A program made the position numbers and the translations under genes. A stretch of DNA of 38,201 nucleotides from Terriglobia bacterium (lineage in GTDB: Bacteria > Acidobacteriota > Terriglobia > UBA7540). Location: NCBI GenBank assembly GCA_035712365.1, contig DASTAW010000053.1, positions 1 through 38,201 of the forward strand, read 5' to 3'. Shown in pieces: positions 8,663 to 17,354 of the stretch; within the stretch, counting starts at the first letter, position 1, and each line of letters starts with the position of its first letter. The notes beneath the pieces are model-generated. The model was given only the letters and a program-made list of their open reading frames with translations. It was not told the origin of the DNA and made no database searches.

Positions 8663-9505
8663 ATGAACAATAGCGATCGGATCATTGCGTCGTATTCCCG
8701 GAATGCCGTTGAGTATGCCGGTGTAAACAACACCGAGTCCTGCTGGGGTGCCCTGTCAAGGGATCTCTGGCCTAATCTCAGGATTAACCTAAATCACCGC
8801 TTAGTCGTGGACGTCGGCTGTGGTCCAGGCACAACGCTGTTATATTTAGCGGAACTTTTCAAGAGTACAACCCGGCTGATCGGCATCGAGCCTGCAGAGA
8901 ATATGCGCGCTCTGTGTAGCAAATTGACGGTCCATTGCCCTAATATCATGGTCAGCGGCGGCCGTTTCGAGTCGCTTCCCCTCGAAGATAGCTCAGTGGA
9001 CTACTTGTATAGCATTCTGGCATTCCATTGGGTTACAAACGCAGAATTAGCAGTTCGCGAAATAAGCAGAGTATTGTCTGCAGATGCTTCAGGCGACATT
9101 TTTTTTGTGGGACGCTGGAACGGGCGGGAGTTCATTCACAAAACAACTCCAATCTTCTTTAAATATATGGGAGCTGCCCAGCTGTTCGCTTCCGCACGAT
9201 TAAGACAACAGTTTACGGCGAGTGCAGCAATGGACTTGTTTAAGAACGCGTTGCCCGGCAAAACCATTCATATACAAGAAATCTACAGAACCTACTATGA
9301 CACCCTTGCTGGCCATTGGCGATGGTGGGTGAGGATCGCCGGACAACTGGATTGCTTATCTCAAGCGGAACGGTCGGGATGCGAGAAGGAAATACGGGAC
9401 GCGCTTCAGGAACTGGAAGGTCCATCAGGCATACCGTTCACCACGCATGTACTGCATGCAAAAATTACGACTCAAAGGCCTCAGGGCGAATCTGTCGCGA
9501 TGTGA
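8663..9505 (+). CDS. Class I SAM-dependent methyltransferase
   Basis: The 280-aa protein has SAM-binding motif I VVDVGCGPGTT (about residues 48-58), an acidic residue at the end of strand 2 (LIGIEP, E76) for the ribose hydroxyls, and a motif II/III region with LPLEDSSVDYLYSILAFHWV, as in UbiE/type-11 methyltransferases. Upstream N-terminal residues (IIASYSRNAVEYAG) are typical of the family. It probably N-, O- or C-methylates the peptide or a building block; target not predictable. No obvious Shine-Dalgarno sequence is seen, so it may depend on upstream translation. Base composition is visibly AT-richer than the injection-system genes on the right. Confidence 0.88.
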   Translation: MNNSDRIIASYSRNAVEYAGVNNTESCWGALSRDLWPNLRINLNHRLVVDVGCGPGTTLLYLAELFKSTTRLIGIEPAENMRALCSKLTVHCPNIMVSGGRFESLPLEDSSVDYLYSILAFHWVTNAELAVREISRVLSADASGDIFFVGRWNGREFIHKTTPIFFKYMGAAQLFASARLRQQFTASAAMDLFKNALPGKTIHIQEIYRTYYDTLAGHWRWWVRIAGQLDCLSQAERSGCEKEIRDALQELEGPSGIPFTTHVLHAKITTQRPQGESVAM

Positions 9506-9568
9506 TCGAAAGCAAACTGCACATTCATCTTGCGAGCCAAATCTGGTCTTCTCTTATCGGAAAAGTTC

Positions 9569-10903
9569 ATGTCCGACGCTATTTCAGTCACGCACAATGC
9601 CAAACCTCAAGCGGCAAGCATAAAAAGCTTCTTTATCATTTGGTTTGGACAATTGATTTCTGTCACAGGTACTGGCCTTACCAGATTTGCTCTGGGAGTC
9701 TGGGTTTACCAAATGACCGGATCCGCTACCAAGTTTGCCTTGACCGAAGTTTTTGCTGCGTTGCCTGCAATACTGATTTTCCCTTTGGCGGGAATCCTTA
9801 TAGACCGTCACAACCGTCGTTGGATCATGATTTTAAGCGACGCCGGGTCAGGTCTCAGCACGCTTATGATTGCTCTGTTATTGAAATGGGGTCACCTCGC
9901 ATTGTGGGAAATTTATGCCGTTGCAGCAATTAAATCCATTTGCGCTGCTTTTCAATGGCCTGCTTATTCCGCCCTGGTTACCGTGATCGTTCCCCGGCAG
10001 CATCTTGCCCGCGTCAGTGGAATGATGCAATTCAGCGAAGCTCTCGCCCAGACCATGGCCCCGGCGCTGGCTGGCGTACTGATAGCAGTCGTAAAAATCT
10101 GGGGAGTGATTTTTATTGATGTTGCAAGTTTTTCATTTGCGGTCATTATGCTGGGCCTTGCGGTAACTCCGCCTTTTGTTCCTGATGCAAATGTTCTAAA
10201 TCCAACGGTAAGTTGGACTTCCCGGCTGCTATTTGGATGGAAATACATTCGGCAACGGCCACCCTTTATGGCGCTTCTGATTTTCTTTGCAATCACGAAT
10301 TTTTTAACGGGAATAATCATCATATTGAGCACCCCAATGGTGCTCGCCTTCGCTTCTGTTCAAGTTCTAGGGGGAGTACTCTCATTTGCGGGACTAGGCA
10401 TGCTTGTCGGCAGCCTCTTGATGAGTGTGTGGGGCGGCCCCAAAAAGCTCATCCAGGGGGTGCTCGTGCCGGAGTTGGTGCTGGGTATGGCCATCATTGT
10501 TGCCGGATCCCGCCCCTATCCTGTGCTTGTAGCATCTATGGTCTTCTTATTCTCTTTCTGTCTGCCTATAATCCTGAGTTGCTCGCAGGCTATCTGGCAA
10601 CGTAATGTTGGACCCGAAGTCCAAGGACGCGTATTTGCAGTCAGGAGAATGATTGCCTGGTCTACATTGCCTCTTGCATATAGCATTGCGGGACCTTTAG
10701 CTGACCGTGTGTTCCTTCCGCTTGTGCGCCCCGGCAGCCATTTATACACAGTCTTGATTCCGTTGTTAGGAACAGGTCCAGGCAGGGGGATTGGCCTGAT
10801 ATTCTGGGGAGCAGGCATTTGTGTTTTAATCACAACCCTCTTGGCTTATTGCTATCCTCCTCTCAGTCAAATCGAAGAACAGCATCTTCCGGTGAATCGT
10901 TAA
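9569..10903 (+). CDS. Major facilitator superfamily exporter (EntS/MFS_3-like)
   Basis: The 444-aa protein is rich in hydrophobic helices, about 12 by eye. FFIIWFGQLISVTGTGLTRFALGVWVYQMTG at the N-terminus and GILIDRHNRRWIMI (the loop 2-3 basic motif) match the MFS_3/enterobactin-exporter branch. It also carries WPAYSALVTVIVPRQHLARVSG, another hallmark of that branch. I chose ATG 9569 because GGAAAAG sits just upstream; a TTG at 9530 would add 13 polar residues. As the last gene of the run it most likely exports the cluster's product through the inner membrane. No clear terminator hairpin is seen after the stop. Confidence 0.9.
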   Translation: MSDAISVTHNAKPQAASIKSFFIIWFGQLISVTGTGLTRFALGVWVYQMTGSATKFALTEVFAALPAILIFPLAGILIDRHNRRWIMILSDAGSGLSTLMIALLLKWGHLALWEIYAVAAIKSICAAFQWPAYSALVTVIVPRQHLARVSGMMQFSEALAQTMAPALAGVLIAVVKIWGVIFIDVASFSFAVIMLGLAVTPPFVPDANVLNPTVSWTSRLLFGWKYIRQRPPFMALLIFFAITNFLTGIIIILSTPMVLAFASVQVLGGVLSFAGLGMLVGSLLMSVWGGPKKLIQGVLVPELVLGMAIIVAGSRPYPVLVASMVFLFSFCLPIILSCSQAIWQRNVGPEVQGRVFAVRRMIAWSTLPLAYSIAGPLADRVFLPLVRPGSHLYTVLIPLLGTGPGRGIGLIFWGAGICVLITTLLAYCYPPLSQIEEQHLPVNR

Positions 10904-10993
10904 GGTGAGCAGCTCTTTTACCGCGAGCCTCAGTTGGCCATCCGTATTTCATCCGAGAAGTGAAATCTTGTCAAAAATTGCTGGGGGATTTGC

Positions 10994-11276
10994 TTGGCCT
11001 TCTTCAAAATCAATGCTTTATTGGCGGGTCTTCGGTTCCACGATCTGAGACACCATGCCATTACTGAGCTAGCCGAAATCGCTGACAAGCGATTCCACGA
11101 TTATGAGCATTGCTGGCCACGTCTCAACCAAGGTGCTAGCGCATTACTCCCATCTCCGGCTGCAAGCGAAACGCATGGCGCTGGACGCGCTGGTCAGCGG
11201 GCGCCGTGACACGACACAGCAGAAAGGTTACGACACAAGCAACGACAGCTGCTGGGCGACAGAATTCACCTGCTGA
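10994..11276 (+). pseudogene. Tyrosine recombinase/integrase C-terminal remnant, frameshifted
   Basis: One frame from about 10994 gives AGLRFHDLRHHAITELAE, the box with the catalytic H-x-x-R. Near nt 11077-11082 the reading shifts: a different frame continues with STIMSIAGHVSTKVLAHYSH, holding the second catalytic His (AGH) and the nucleophilic Tyr (HYS), then LRLQAKRMALDALVSGRR and a stop at 11274-11276. The catalytic C-terminus is thus present but broken by a small indel, and the N-terminal two-thirds are missing; upstream sequence back to the MFS gene shows no integrase. It is a dead relic of an integrated element, directly followed by a tRNA-derived attachment-site fragment. Confidence 0.85.
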
Positions 11277-11344
11277 CGGAGCGAGTTCGGTGATTACCTT
11301 GGGTGGAAGAAAATCGGCGAAATCGTGGAAGTCCTTTGTAATGG

Positions 11345-11394
11345 TGGTGGCCAGGGACGGAATCGAACCGCCGACGCCAGCCTTTTCAGGGCTG
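11345..11394 (-). other. 3' fragment of tRNA-Phe(GAA): attachment-site scar
   Basis: Read on the minus strand, 11394-11345 gives an anticodon stem CAGCC, loop CTGAAAA (anticodon GAA), stem GGCTG, a 5-nt variable loop, T-arm GGCGG-TTCGATT-CCGTC, then acceptor strand CCTGGCC, A, CCA. The 5' half (acceptor 5' strand, D-arm) is absent: to the right of 11394 nothing resembles a D-arm or GGCCAGG. Integrases commonly recombine within tRNA 3' ends and duplicate exactly this portion. It lies 68 bp beyond the integrase relic, with the CCA end nearest to it. Not a functional tRNA. Confidence 0.88.
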
Positions 11395-11456
11395 CGCGTG
11401 GCTGCACCGCACGGACAAACGATGGCATGACGCTCTCAACTGATTTCTTGCTGGTG

Positions 11457-12218
11457 TCATGCGTGAATTTGCAGGTTTCTGCGGCCGTGCTGTGGTTTGC
11501 GTCTGCGCGATGCTGCTGTTTTCTCCTTTGGCCGAGCGTTGGCCTCCAGATTGCGGACGACTCGCTCTGTCGCACGAACGAACCATTGCGTTCCGTCTCC
11601 TTTGTAGTCTTCCTGCGTAACGTCAATGTCAACGTCTACACCATTGATTCGGACCGGAGGGAATAATTGGATCATCTGATAGCCTCGCTTGCCGGAATTT
11701 GGGACGTTGCTTTGCGATCTCCAGTAATGCTGGAACTTAAGCTGGTAAAGCTGCTGTTCATTAAGGATGCACTGGGAGCCAACATAAATCCCCGGCACAT
11801 ATCCCGCGGCGGTCACTGCATCAAACCATGCGTTGCAATAGGCTGCCACGATGTCGGCAGGGGTTCCAGGCGCTATGCCTTCCAAATCGCACCAAACATT
11901 TACCCCCTTAGGAAAGCCAACGTCCCTTGTATTACTGGCCGCATACTGCCCATCCTTTGTCCCCAGCTCCGCGCTGGGCAACCAGCCAGGCTTGCGAACG
12001 TGCTGCACGGGCATCAGAGCTAACCCAGCATTCAGGATGCGTTCGGCCTCAGCAGGACTCAAATCCTTTTCTGGTTCAGGTCCGCGCGATACGTAGCGCA
12101 CACAAAATGTAAAACCCTTAGTAACGAATTGCCTCGCAACTGCCGAGCTTATGACTGTATTTGAGTCGAAGCCGAGTGCTCCGACCTTTGCGTTTTGCAC
12201 TATCCCATCAAGAGCCAT
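11457..12218 (-). CDS. DUF1906 (Rv2525c-like) glycoside-hydrolase-like domain protein
   Basis: The 253-aa protein begins GFDSNTVISS and continues with the TIM-barrel-like pattern of DUF1906: TKGFTFCVRYVSRG, VWCDLEG (about residues 110-116, acidic pair expected at a barrel end), GYVPGIYVGS, a W-SQ motif, and DVDIDVTQ at the end, which parallels GH25 muramidases. No signal peptide is visible at the N-terminus. The last ~35 residues are basic and look unstructured. The start has a strong GGAGGGAAG. Family members are thought to act on cell-wall glycans, though activity is rarely shown. It is downstream of the injection-system cluster on the same strand but separated from it by 650 bp, so it probably has its own promoter. 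It could be a lysis or release enzyme of the particle, or unrelated. Confidence 0.8.
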   Translation of the reverse strand: MALDGIVQNAKVGALGFDSNTVISSAVARQFVTKGFTFCVRYVSRGPEPEKDLSPAEAERILNAGLALMPVQHVRKPGWLPSAELGTKDGQYAASNTRDVGFPKGVNVWCDLEGIAPGTPADIVAAYCNAWFDAVTAAGYVPGIYVGSQCILNEQQLYQLKFQHYWRSQSNVPNSGKRGYQMIQLFPPVRINGVDVDIDVTQEDYKGDGTQWFVRATERVVRNLEANARPKEKTAASRRRKPQHGRRNLQIHA

Positions 12219-12868
12219 ATTCTTCCCTCCAAAGCTTGAGATCGCTCACGGATCGAAGGCTGTTGCCGGCGTGTTCCCGTCACGCTTGTCTTACGTCTTA
12301 CCATCGCCTTGTTTCTCTTTCCGAATTCATGGCTGGGCGTCAGCGACGTGGGTTTTTCTGCGAGCTCAGGGTGATGTTGTTGCAGGACACCTGAGGAAGG
12401 ACTTTCAGTTAAGAAGGCATATCGTGCAAATGGCAGAGATGCCTGGTATCGATTATTTCTGTGTTGACTGCGGTGGGTTAACTATTTGTTGAAGACCTCG
12501 AGCGCGACAGTTGCTAACATTAAGTTGAAGATAAGCTAGGGTCTGTGATTTAGATCACATTAGCGATCATGGCCACGCCACGACTCCCGCAAAGTAGCTG
12601 AACCTTTGTAGAAGAACGACAGCGTGGACGATGAAAGTCGCCACTACCTCGAGTGCGATTCACAGCATATGCACCGAAAGACCCTGGGCGGTGTCCAATC
12701 AGTACGAACCACTCGATTTGCGGCAGCTTTCCGCTGAGGGTCGCGTCTGGGTTCCAATATCAGAATGGCATGGCCCGTACCGTCTCCAGTAAACATGAGA
12801 ACCTACACATGGGAGAGCGTAGCCCGGTCAAAAGTCGCCTTCATCTGAAGCATGCTTACATTTTCAAT
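12219..12868. other. 650-bp non-coding stretch between DUF1906 gene and the injection-system cluster
   Basis: I see no credible gene on either strand: the short open frames have no family signature and no good ribosome-binding sites. The one clear element is the CRP-type palindrome at 12544-12559. Given the flanking genes (a start on the left, a stop on the right, both minus strand), this stretch should hold the terminator of the long cluster and the promoter of the DUF1906 gene; neither could be placed with confidence. Confidence 0.5.
12544..12559. promoter_or_regulatory. CRP/FNR-type binding site
   Basis: TGTGATTTAGATCACA is a perfect match to the TGTGA-N6-TCACA consensus of CRP-family regulators. 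It lies about 326 bp upstream of the DUF1906 start and about 310 bp past the end of the preceding gene. The half-sites are exact inverted repeats. Distance from the start codon is long, so a promoter between 12219 and 12540 would be needed. Confidence 0.5.
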
Positions 12869-15800
12869 TCAAGACCCATTTCGTGGTAGTCCCGACAGGA
12901 GCTTCTGGGCGTGGGTGACCAAGACCCTGGCACTCTCCACCGTCACTCCTCGCAGCGCGACGGCTACGCGGACGGGCTCGGCTGCGGCCAGGTCCTGCAC
13001 ACTCTTGATTCCCACTTGGGACAATTGTTGCGCGCGCGCCGGGCCAATTCCTTCGACATCCGTGAGAGCAGGAGGCTTGATCTTTAACGTTGTGGCGGAT
13101 GCAGCCAGAGGTGGCAGCGGTGTCACCGACGTTGGGTGCGGCGTCACGGTTACCACACGAATGGGCGCGGGTAGCGCTGAGGGCGCGGGTATTCCGCCGC
13201 CGCGCACCACTGTTTCTCCGCAATCCGGGCACTCGCCCACAGTCATCGGCCGGCCGGCCGGCGTCTTGGCTTGGAACGGCTTGGCCATCTGGACCGGTCC
13301 CTGGCAGCAGGAACAATAGCAATCTGCGGAAGGCTTTGCAGCTGTTGCATCCGAAGGCGGTGTGGGCGGACACAGTCCGGTCGCGGGTACCGGGGGTGGC
13401 GCCGCGGGAGCGATGTCATAGGTGACCTGCGCGCCGGAGATGCGCAGCTCGCCCGGGGACTGGGCGACAAACGAAACCGGCACGGCCGTGGTCTGCGGCA
13501 CTTGAAGAGATATCTGGTCCACAACAAGAGCGGCCCCCGAAGGCAGGTGCAGATGCAGTGCCGCCTTTGCGGCGCCATCGGGTACCTTCCCGGCGAGGGG
13601 CCGGGAATCAAAGCTGGCCGGGAGAATATCCTGGCTTGCGGGCGTTCCCGTTTCAGAAGAGTCATCTTTGAGCCAGTGAAGTTCTAACCTGGGACTTTCA
13701 TCGGCGGTCGCCGCCAGAGCCCGTCCGGTAAAGGCCAGCGTGAAGCCCTGCCCGGTCGGAACCGGCATCTCCTGCACCAGGTCCACAGGCGCAGGACCAT
13801 TGTTGCCGAGCCGCACTTGCAAATCCTGGGGTGTAACTGAGAGTCCGCGGGCGTCGGCGGGTGAAAGCGTCCACTGTTCCGCAATTCCCTGTTGCAGGCT
13901 CTTGAAATCTCCATTTACCACTGTCTCTGAGGTGCTCATCAGCGAAGGCGCGGCCACGATGGCAGCACCGTCGGAAACGCGGAACCGGACTTCAGCGGCG
14001 TTCGCACCTGGGGGAGGACTCAGCCGGAGCATTTTTTTGATTAGTCGAAACTCTGGTCCTGTGGCGGCTGCGCCGCTGAATGATTGACTCGTGCTCCGAA
14101 ACATCATCTCAGGACTCGTCTTGTTGCCAGGATCAAACTGCGGAATTACGATTGAATCCTCTCTCAACGACTGGCAACTCTCACCGCGCCACAGGATCTC
14201 AGCCACCGCCTGCGGGGTATTAGCAAGTCCTTCAAAGCTGAATTCATAGGTGCAACCTTCTGATACGGGCACAACCTGTGAAATGGCGCTGGGCTGCGTG
14301 GGGACTTCTTCACTGACATCTCCCAGCAAGGCGACAATGTGTGCGGCGGTCAAGCCGGGCAGACATGCGAGTTGGACGGTCCCGGAGGTGAGAAACCAGT
14401 CTGCGGGCATGCGCACACCCAGAGGGATGTAAACCATCGGCTGCGGGCCATCGCCGCCCACATAGACCTCATCGCCTTGCGGTGTAATGGCCAGAGAGGA
14501 AAGCGGTCCCTGGAGACTCACAGCCGACACCTCAGATTTCCCGATCATGTTGATAATGGCGACTGCTGCGGCAGGCTCCTGTGTGGCGTTTATAGCGACT
14601 TCAGGGCCGGCTTCGAAAGGCTCAACGTTTCCCGCGACAAAGGCACGCCGGCCATCGGGAGAAACGGCGACCGCCACGGGTGAAAGCGGCTGAGGGTCAG
14701 ACTCTGAAGGGGCTTTATTCGTGAGATCCAGTGTGGAGGCAGTCCTGTTCTGCAGGTTGATCAACGTCGCAGAGTTGCCCAGCCGATTTGCGACAATGGC
14801 TTGGCTGCCGTCGGGCGTCAGGGCGATGGCAACTGCTTCCCTGCCAACCTGCACTTTCTCGGGGTCGAGAGATCCCGTCTGGAGATCGACAAACACGACT
14901 GCACCGGCCTGGCTCGCATCGTTTTTCAGAACATACAAAGTCCTGTGGCTGGCGGCCATGGCTGTCACTCGTCCATCAAGAAGAATGTTCATCGTCCACA
15001 TCTTGCCGGACAAATTCCCGGCAAGCACTGCTGGTTCAGTATCAATGGTATCGATGCTGAACAGGGCCGTCTGAGCGGTTACTTCCACCATCTGGCTGGG
15101 GCCGCCTACTGCGAGAATGAAATTGAATTTCTTGTGATCGCCGAAGTTGATCTTTAGGTCTTTGCCTTCCGCACTTGCAAAGCCCTGGGCATCAACGTGC
15201 ACGTCATATGTGCCGGACGTCGGAATGGTGAGGATGTAGTTGCCTGTGGAGTCCGTAATTGTTGTTTTGCTCTGCCCCGTAGCGCCGTTGGTCGCCGTGA
15301 CCTTGGCACCTGGGATCACGGCGCCCTGCGCATCAACTACAGTGCCCGAGATCTCAGTACCTGCCGTCCTATCCATTTTCGCCACGAATAACCGGTTGCC
15401 ATCGGCGCTGAAAGCCAGGGCAAGGCTGGAAGCAGAAATCGTTGTCTTCCCGATTGACGTAGCTTTGACAAGGTCTACCAACTCCAGTTCATCGGAACCG
15501 ATAACCAGGGCCCGGGTGCTATCGGGGTACAACAGAAGCGCATCCGGCCGAGCTGACAGAGTCAATGGAATCGATCGTAAAATTCTGTTGCAGGCAACAT
15601 CTACAATGTCCAGTCCGGCCTTCAACTTTGTCACCCCACCCGTGATCGCCACCACCGCATAAGCAGTCCGGCCATTACCGGATACGGCGATTGCCGTGAC
15701 CTCCATTGACGAGGTCATGGACTGAACGAGCGAGGCCTGGCCTGGATCACTTCCGACGATCGCCCACTGCTCGAAACTTCCGTTGACAAGATGCTCGGCC

Positions 15801-17338
15801 TCCGCGCATCCACCCGAAGAAGCGCCAGCAAGAAACGCATTGAACCCGGCGGCCACTTCAGGAATCGCGAGAGTGAAATCCACCCGGCCCAGCGGTTGAA
15901 AACGGTCGAGCTTCACCCGCTGCGCCTTTCTTCCCGCGCCAACCTGCAGATCAACCGGCATCTGGAACTCATCAGGGATTTCGCGCAAACGGAAGAAACC
16001 GGAAGGCGGGCTGGCGGACGGCGGAGCGGGCGTCTCGCGCCAGGAAAGGCCGCCATCCTGCGTATGCTGCATGATGGGCTTGCCGTCGGAGGCGGGTTGC
16101 ACGCTCCATGCGGCTTCGCCCTGCAAAGTTTGCAGGACCAGCCAGTACTTGGCCGTGTCTTTGGCCTGGAAGTGGATGTCGCCGGTGAGCGGCACGTTTA
16201 CCCAGGCGGGCTGTTTGTCGGGCCTGCTGGGGATGGTCAACTCCACGCGGTTGCCCAGGAAGGAGGTTGCGTCGGGCTTGCCGTCAAAGTCCGCGCGCAC
16301 GTCGACCGCCAGGCGCACCCCCGGCGGCTCAGCCATAATAAGGATGTCTACAGAGGTGGCGGATGCCACCGCCTCCAAGGCAAAAATCTGTGCCTGAGAA
16401 TCGGTGGGCTTGATGGAGACAGCGCCCGCGGGCGTTACTTCGCCGGTCGGCCCGAAGACCACCCGTGACTCGTGAAACGCCCCGAGCACTTTGGCGGAAG
16501 TTGCGGGCGTGACGCGAGCGTTGGGCGGCAAACTCACCTGCAGCACGTCCGGACGGGTCTTGGGCAGGCTCCCGAAATCAAACGGCAGCACAACCTCTTT
16601 GACGCCCTCGGGCAACACGCTGGCCTGCTGCAGGTACTCAACTTCCAGGGTCGCCTGCAATCGCGCCACCACATCAGAGTGGACCACCAGCGGCACCCGG
16701 TAGAAGCCATTCTGTATCCCGGCGTTGTTCAGAAATACTTGCAGCAGATCGGAAAAATCCGGGGACTGGTCGGGCGCGGTGAGGTCGCCCACCCGCGACC
16801 AGAAGGGCGCCATCTTGCCCAGCCGCGCACTGATGTTGGCGGGTATGGAACGGACTACCACTCCGGCGATGTCGGCGCTGCTTCCGGCGGCGCCGGCGAT
16901 CAGCCTGAACTTTGAAACCGTAAGGCCAGGTAATGTGCCGTCCCCAGGCAATTTAAATGGATTGGCATCGGTGGGCGTCTTGATGGCTCCTTTGTCGTTA
17001 ATCTCGACCGAGACTCCACCCATGTCGATCTGGAGTGAGGCATTGTTCAGGACGGCATCGGCGCCAATCACAGCAACGAGCGTGCGCCGTTTATGGAAAT
17101 CGACTTCAACGTACGGCTGGCTATTAACGAGGCCGTTCGTCTTGGTTGCTCCCCAATCCCCGCTGGCGCCGGTAAAACGAATCTCTTCCCGAAAGAGTTC
17201 GCCGCCGTCAGGGGCCGCCGGGGTGAGCGTGAGCCGGGCCTTACTCACCCTGGCCCCGGCGGGCAAACTGGCCCACACAAGAGTCTGGTCACCCTCAAAG
17301 GGAGCTCCACTGCCGTCGTAGCTATCAGTCAGCTTCAT
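12869..17338 (-). CDS. Giant multidomain protein at the end of the injection cluster: beta-propeller repeats, CpRE insert, zinc-ribbon-like Cys cluster, C-terminal HhH
   Basis: The 1489-aa protein has no signal peptide. The N-terminal ~500 residues look beta-rich and unassigned. About residues 540-1000 hold YVTN-type propeller blades (repeated pattern like VAIALTPDGSQAIVAN, VAVAVSPDGRRAFVAG, LAITPQGDEVYVGG). Between two blades, about residues 658-780, lies a carboxypeptidase-regulatory-like domain (ISGTVVDAQGAVIPGAKV ... MVEVTAQTALF), as found at the front of acidobacterial Oar/TonB receptors. Residues about 1000-1330 resemble two carbohydrate-binding-like jelly-roll units (NGDFKSLQQG..W). 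About 1338-1374 there is a CYCSCC ... CPDCGE cluster, and the last 65 residues form a helix-hairpin-helix domain (DVEGIGPARAQQLSQVGI). As the last gene of the tail operon it may be a surface adhesin or tip ornament; function unknown. Confidence 0.75.
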   Translation of the reverse strand: MKLTDSYDGSGAPFEGDQTLVWASLPAGARVSKARLTLTPAAPDGGELFREEIRFTGASGDWGATKTNGLVNSQPYVEVDFHKRRTLVAVIGADAVLNNASLQIDMGGVSVEINDKGAIKTPTDANPFKLPGDGTLPGLTVSKFRLIAGAAGSSADIAGVVVRSIPANISARLGKMAPFWSRVGDLTAPDQSPDFSDLLQVFLNNAGIQNGFYRVPLVVHSDVVARLQATLEVEYLQQASVLPEGVKEVVLPFDFGSLPKTRPDVLQVSLPPNARVTPATSAKVLGAFHESRVVFGPTGEVTPAGAVSIKPTDSQAQIFALEAVASATSVDILIMAEPPGVRLAVDVRADFDGKPDATSFLGNRVELTIPSRPDKQPAWVNVPLTGDIHFQAKDTAKYWLVLQTLQGEAAWSVQPASDGKPIMQHTQDGGLSWRETPAPPSASPPSGFFRLREIPDEFQMPVDLQVGAGRKAQRVKLDRFQPLGRVDFTLAIPEVAAGFNAFLAGASSGGCAEAEHLVNGSFEQWAIVGSDPGQASLVQSMTSSMEVTAIAVSGNGRTAYAVVAITGGVTKLKAGLDIVDVACNRILRSIPLTLSARPDALLLYPDSTRALVIGSDELELVDLVKATSIGKTTISASSLALAFSADGNRLFVAKMDRTAGTEISGTVVDAQGAVIPGAKVTATNGATGQSKTTITDSTGNYILTIPTSGTYDVHVDAQGFASAEGKDLKINFGDHKKFNFILAVGGPSQMVEVTAQTALFSIDTIDTEPAVLAGNLSGKMWTMNILLDGRVTAMAASHRTLYVLKNDASQAGAVVFVDLQTGSLDPEKVQVGREAVAIALTPDGSQAIVANRLGNSATLINLQNRTASTLDLTNKAPSESDPQPLSPVAVAVSPDGRRAFVAGNVEPFEAGPEVAINATQEPAAAVAIINMIGKSEVSAVSLQGPLSSLAITPQGDEVYVGGDGPQPMVYIPLGVRMPADWFLTSGTVQLACLPGLTAAHIVALLGDVSEEVPTQPSAISQVVPVSEGCTYEFSFEGLANTPQAVAEILWRGESCQSLREDSIVIPQFDPGNKTSPEMMFRSTSQSFSGAAATGPEFRLIKKMLRLSPPPGANAAEVRFRVSDGAAIVAAPSLMSTSETVVNGDFKSLQQGIAEQWTLSPADARGLSVTPQDLQVRLGNNGPAPVDLVQEMPVPTGQGFTLAFTGRALAATADESPRLELHWLKDDSSETGTPASQDILPASFDSRPLAGKVPDGAAKAALHLHLPSGAALVVDQISLQVPQTTAVPVSFVAQSPGELRISGAQVTYDIAPAAPPPVPATGLCPPTPPSDATAAKPSADCYCSCCQGPVQMAKPFQAKTPAGRPMTVGECPDCGETVVRGGGIPAPSALPAPIRVVTVTPHPTSVTPLPPLAASATTLKIKPPALTDVEGIGPARAQQLSQVGIKSVQDLAAAEPVRVAVALRGVTVESARVLVTHAQKLLSGLPRNGS

Positions 17339-17354
17339 GGCAAGTTCGTTCCCG

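Noticed and set aside
11345-11394. A complete tRNA-Phe gene
   Set aside because: Only the anticodon arm, T-arm and 3' acceptor strand exist; no D-arm or 5' acceptor strand to the right.
11206-11430. Small open frame with the phrase ARDGIEPPTPAFSGL
   Set aside because: This is a chance translation across the antisense of the tRNA-Phe 3' fragment, a well-known kind of false gene.
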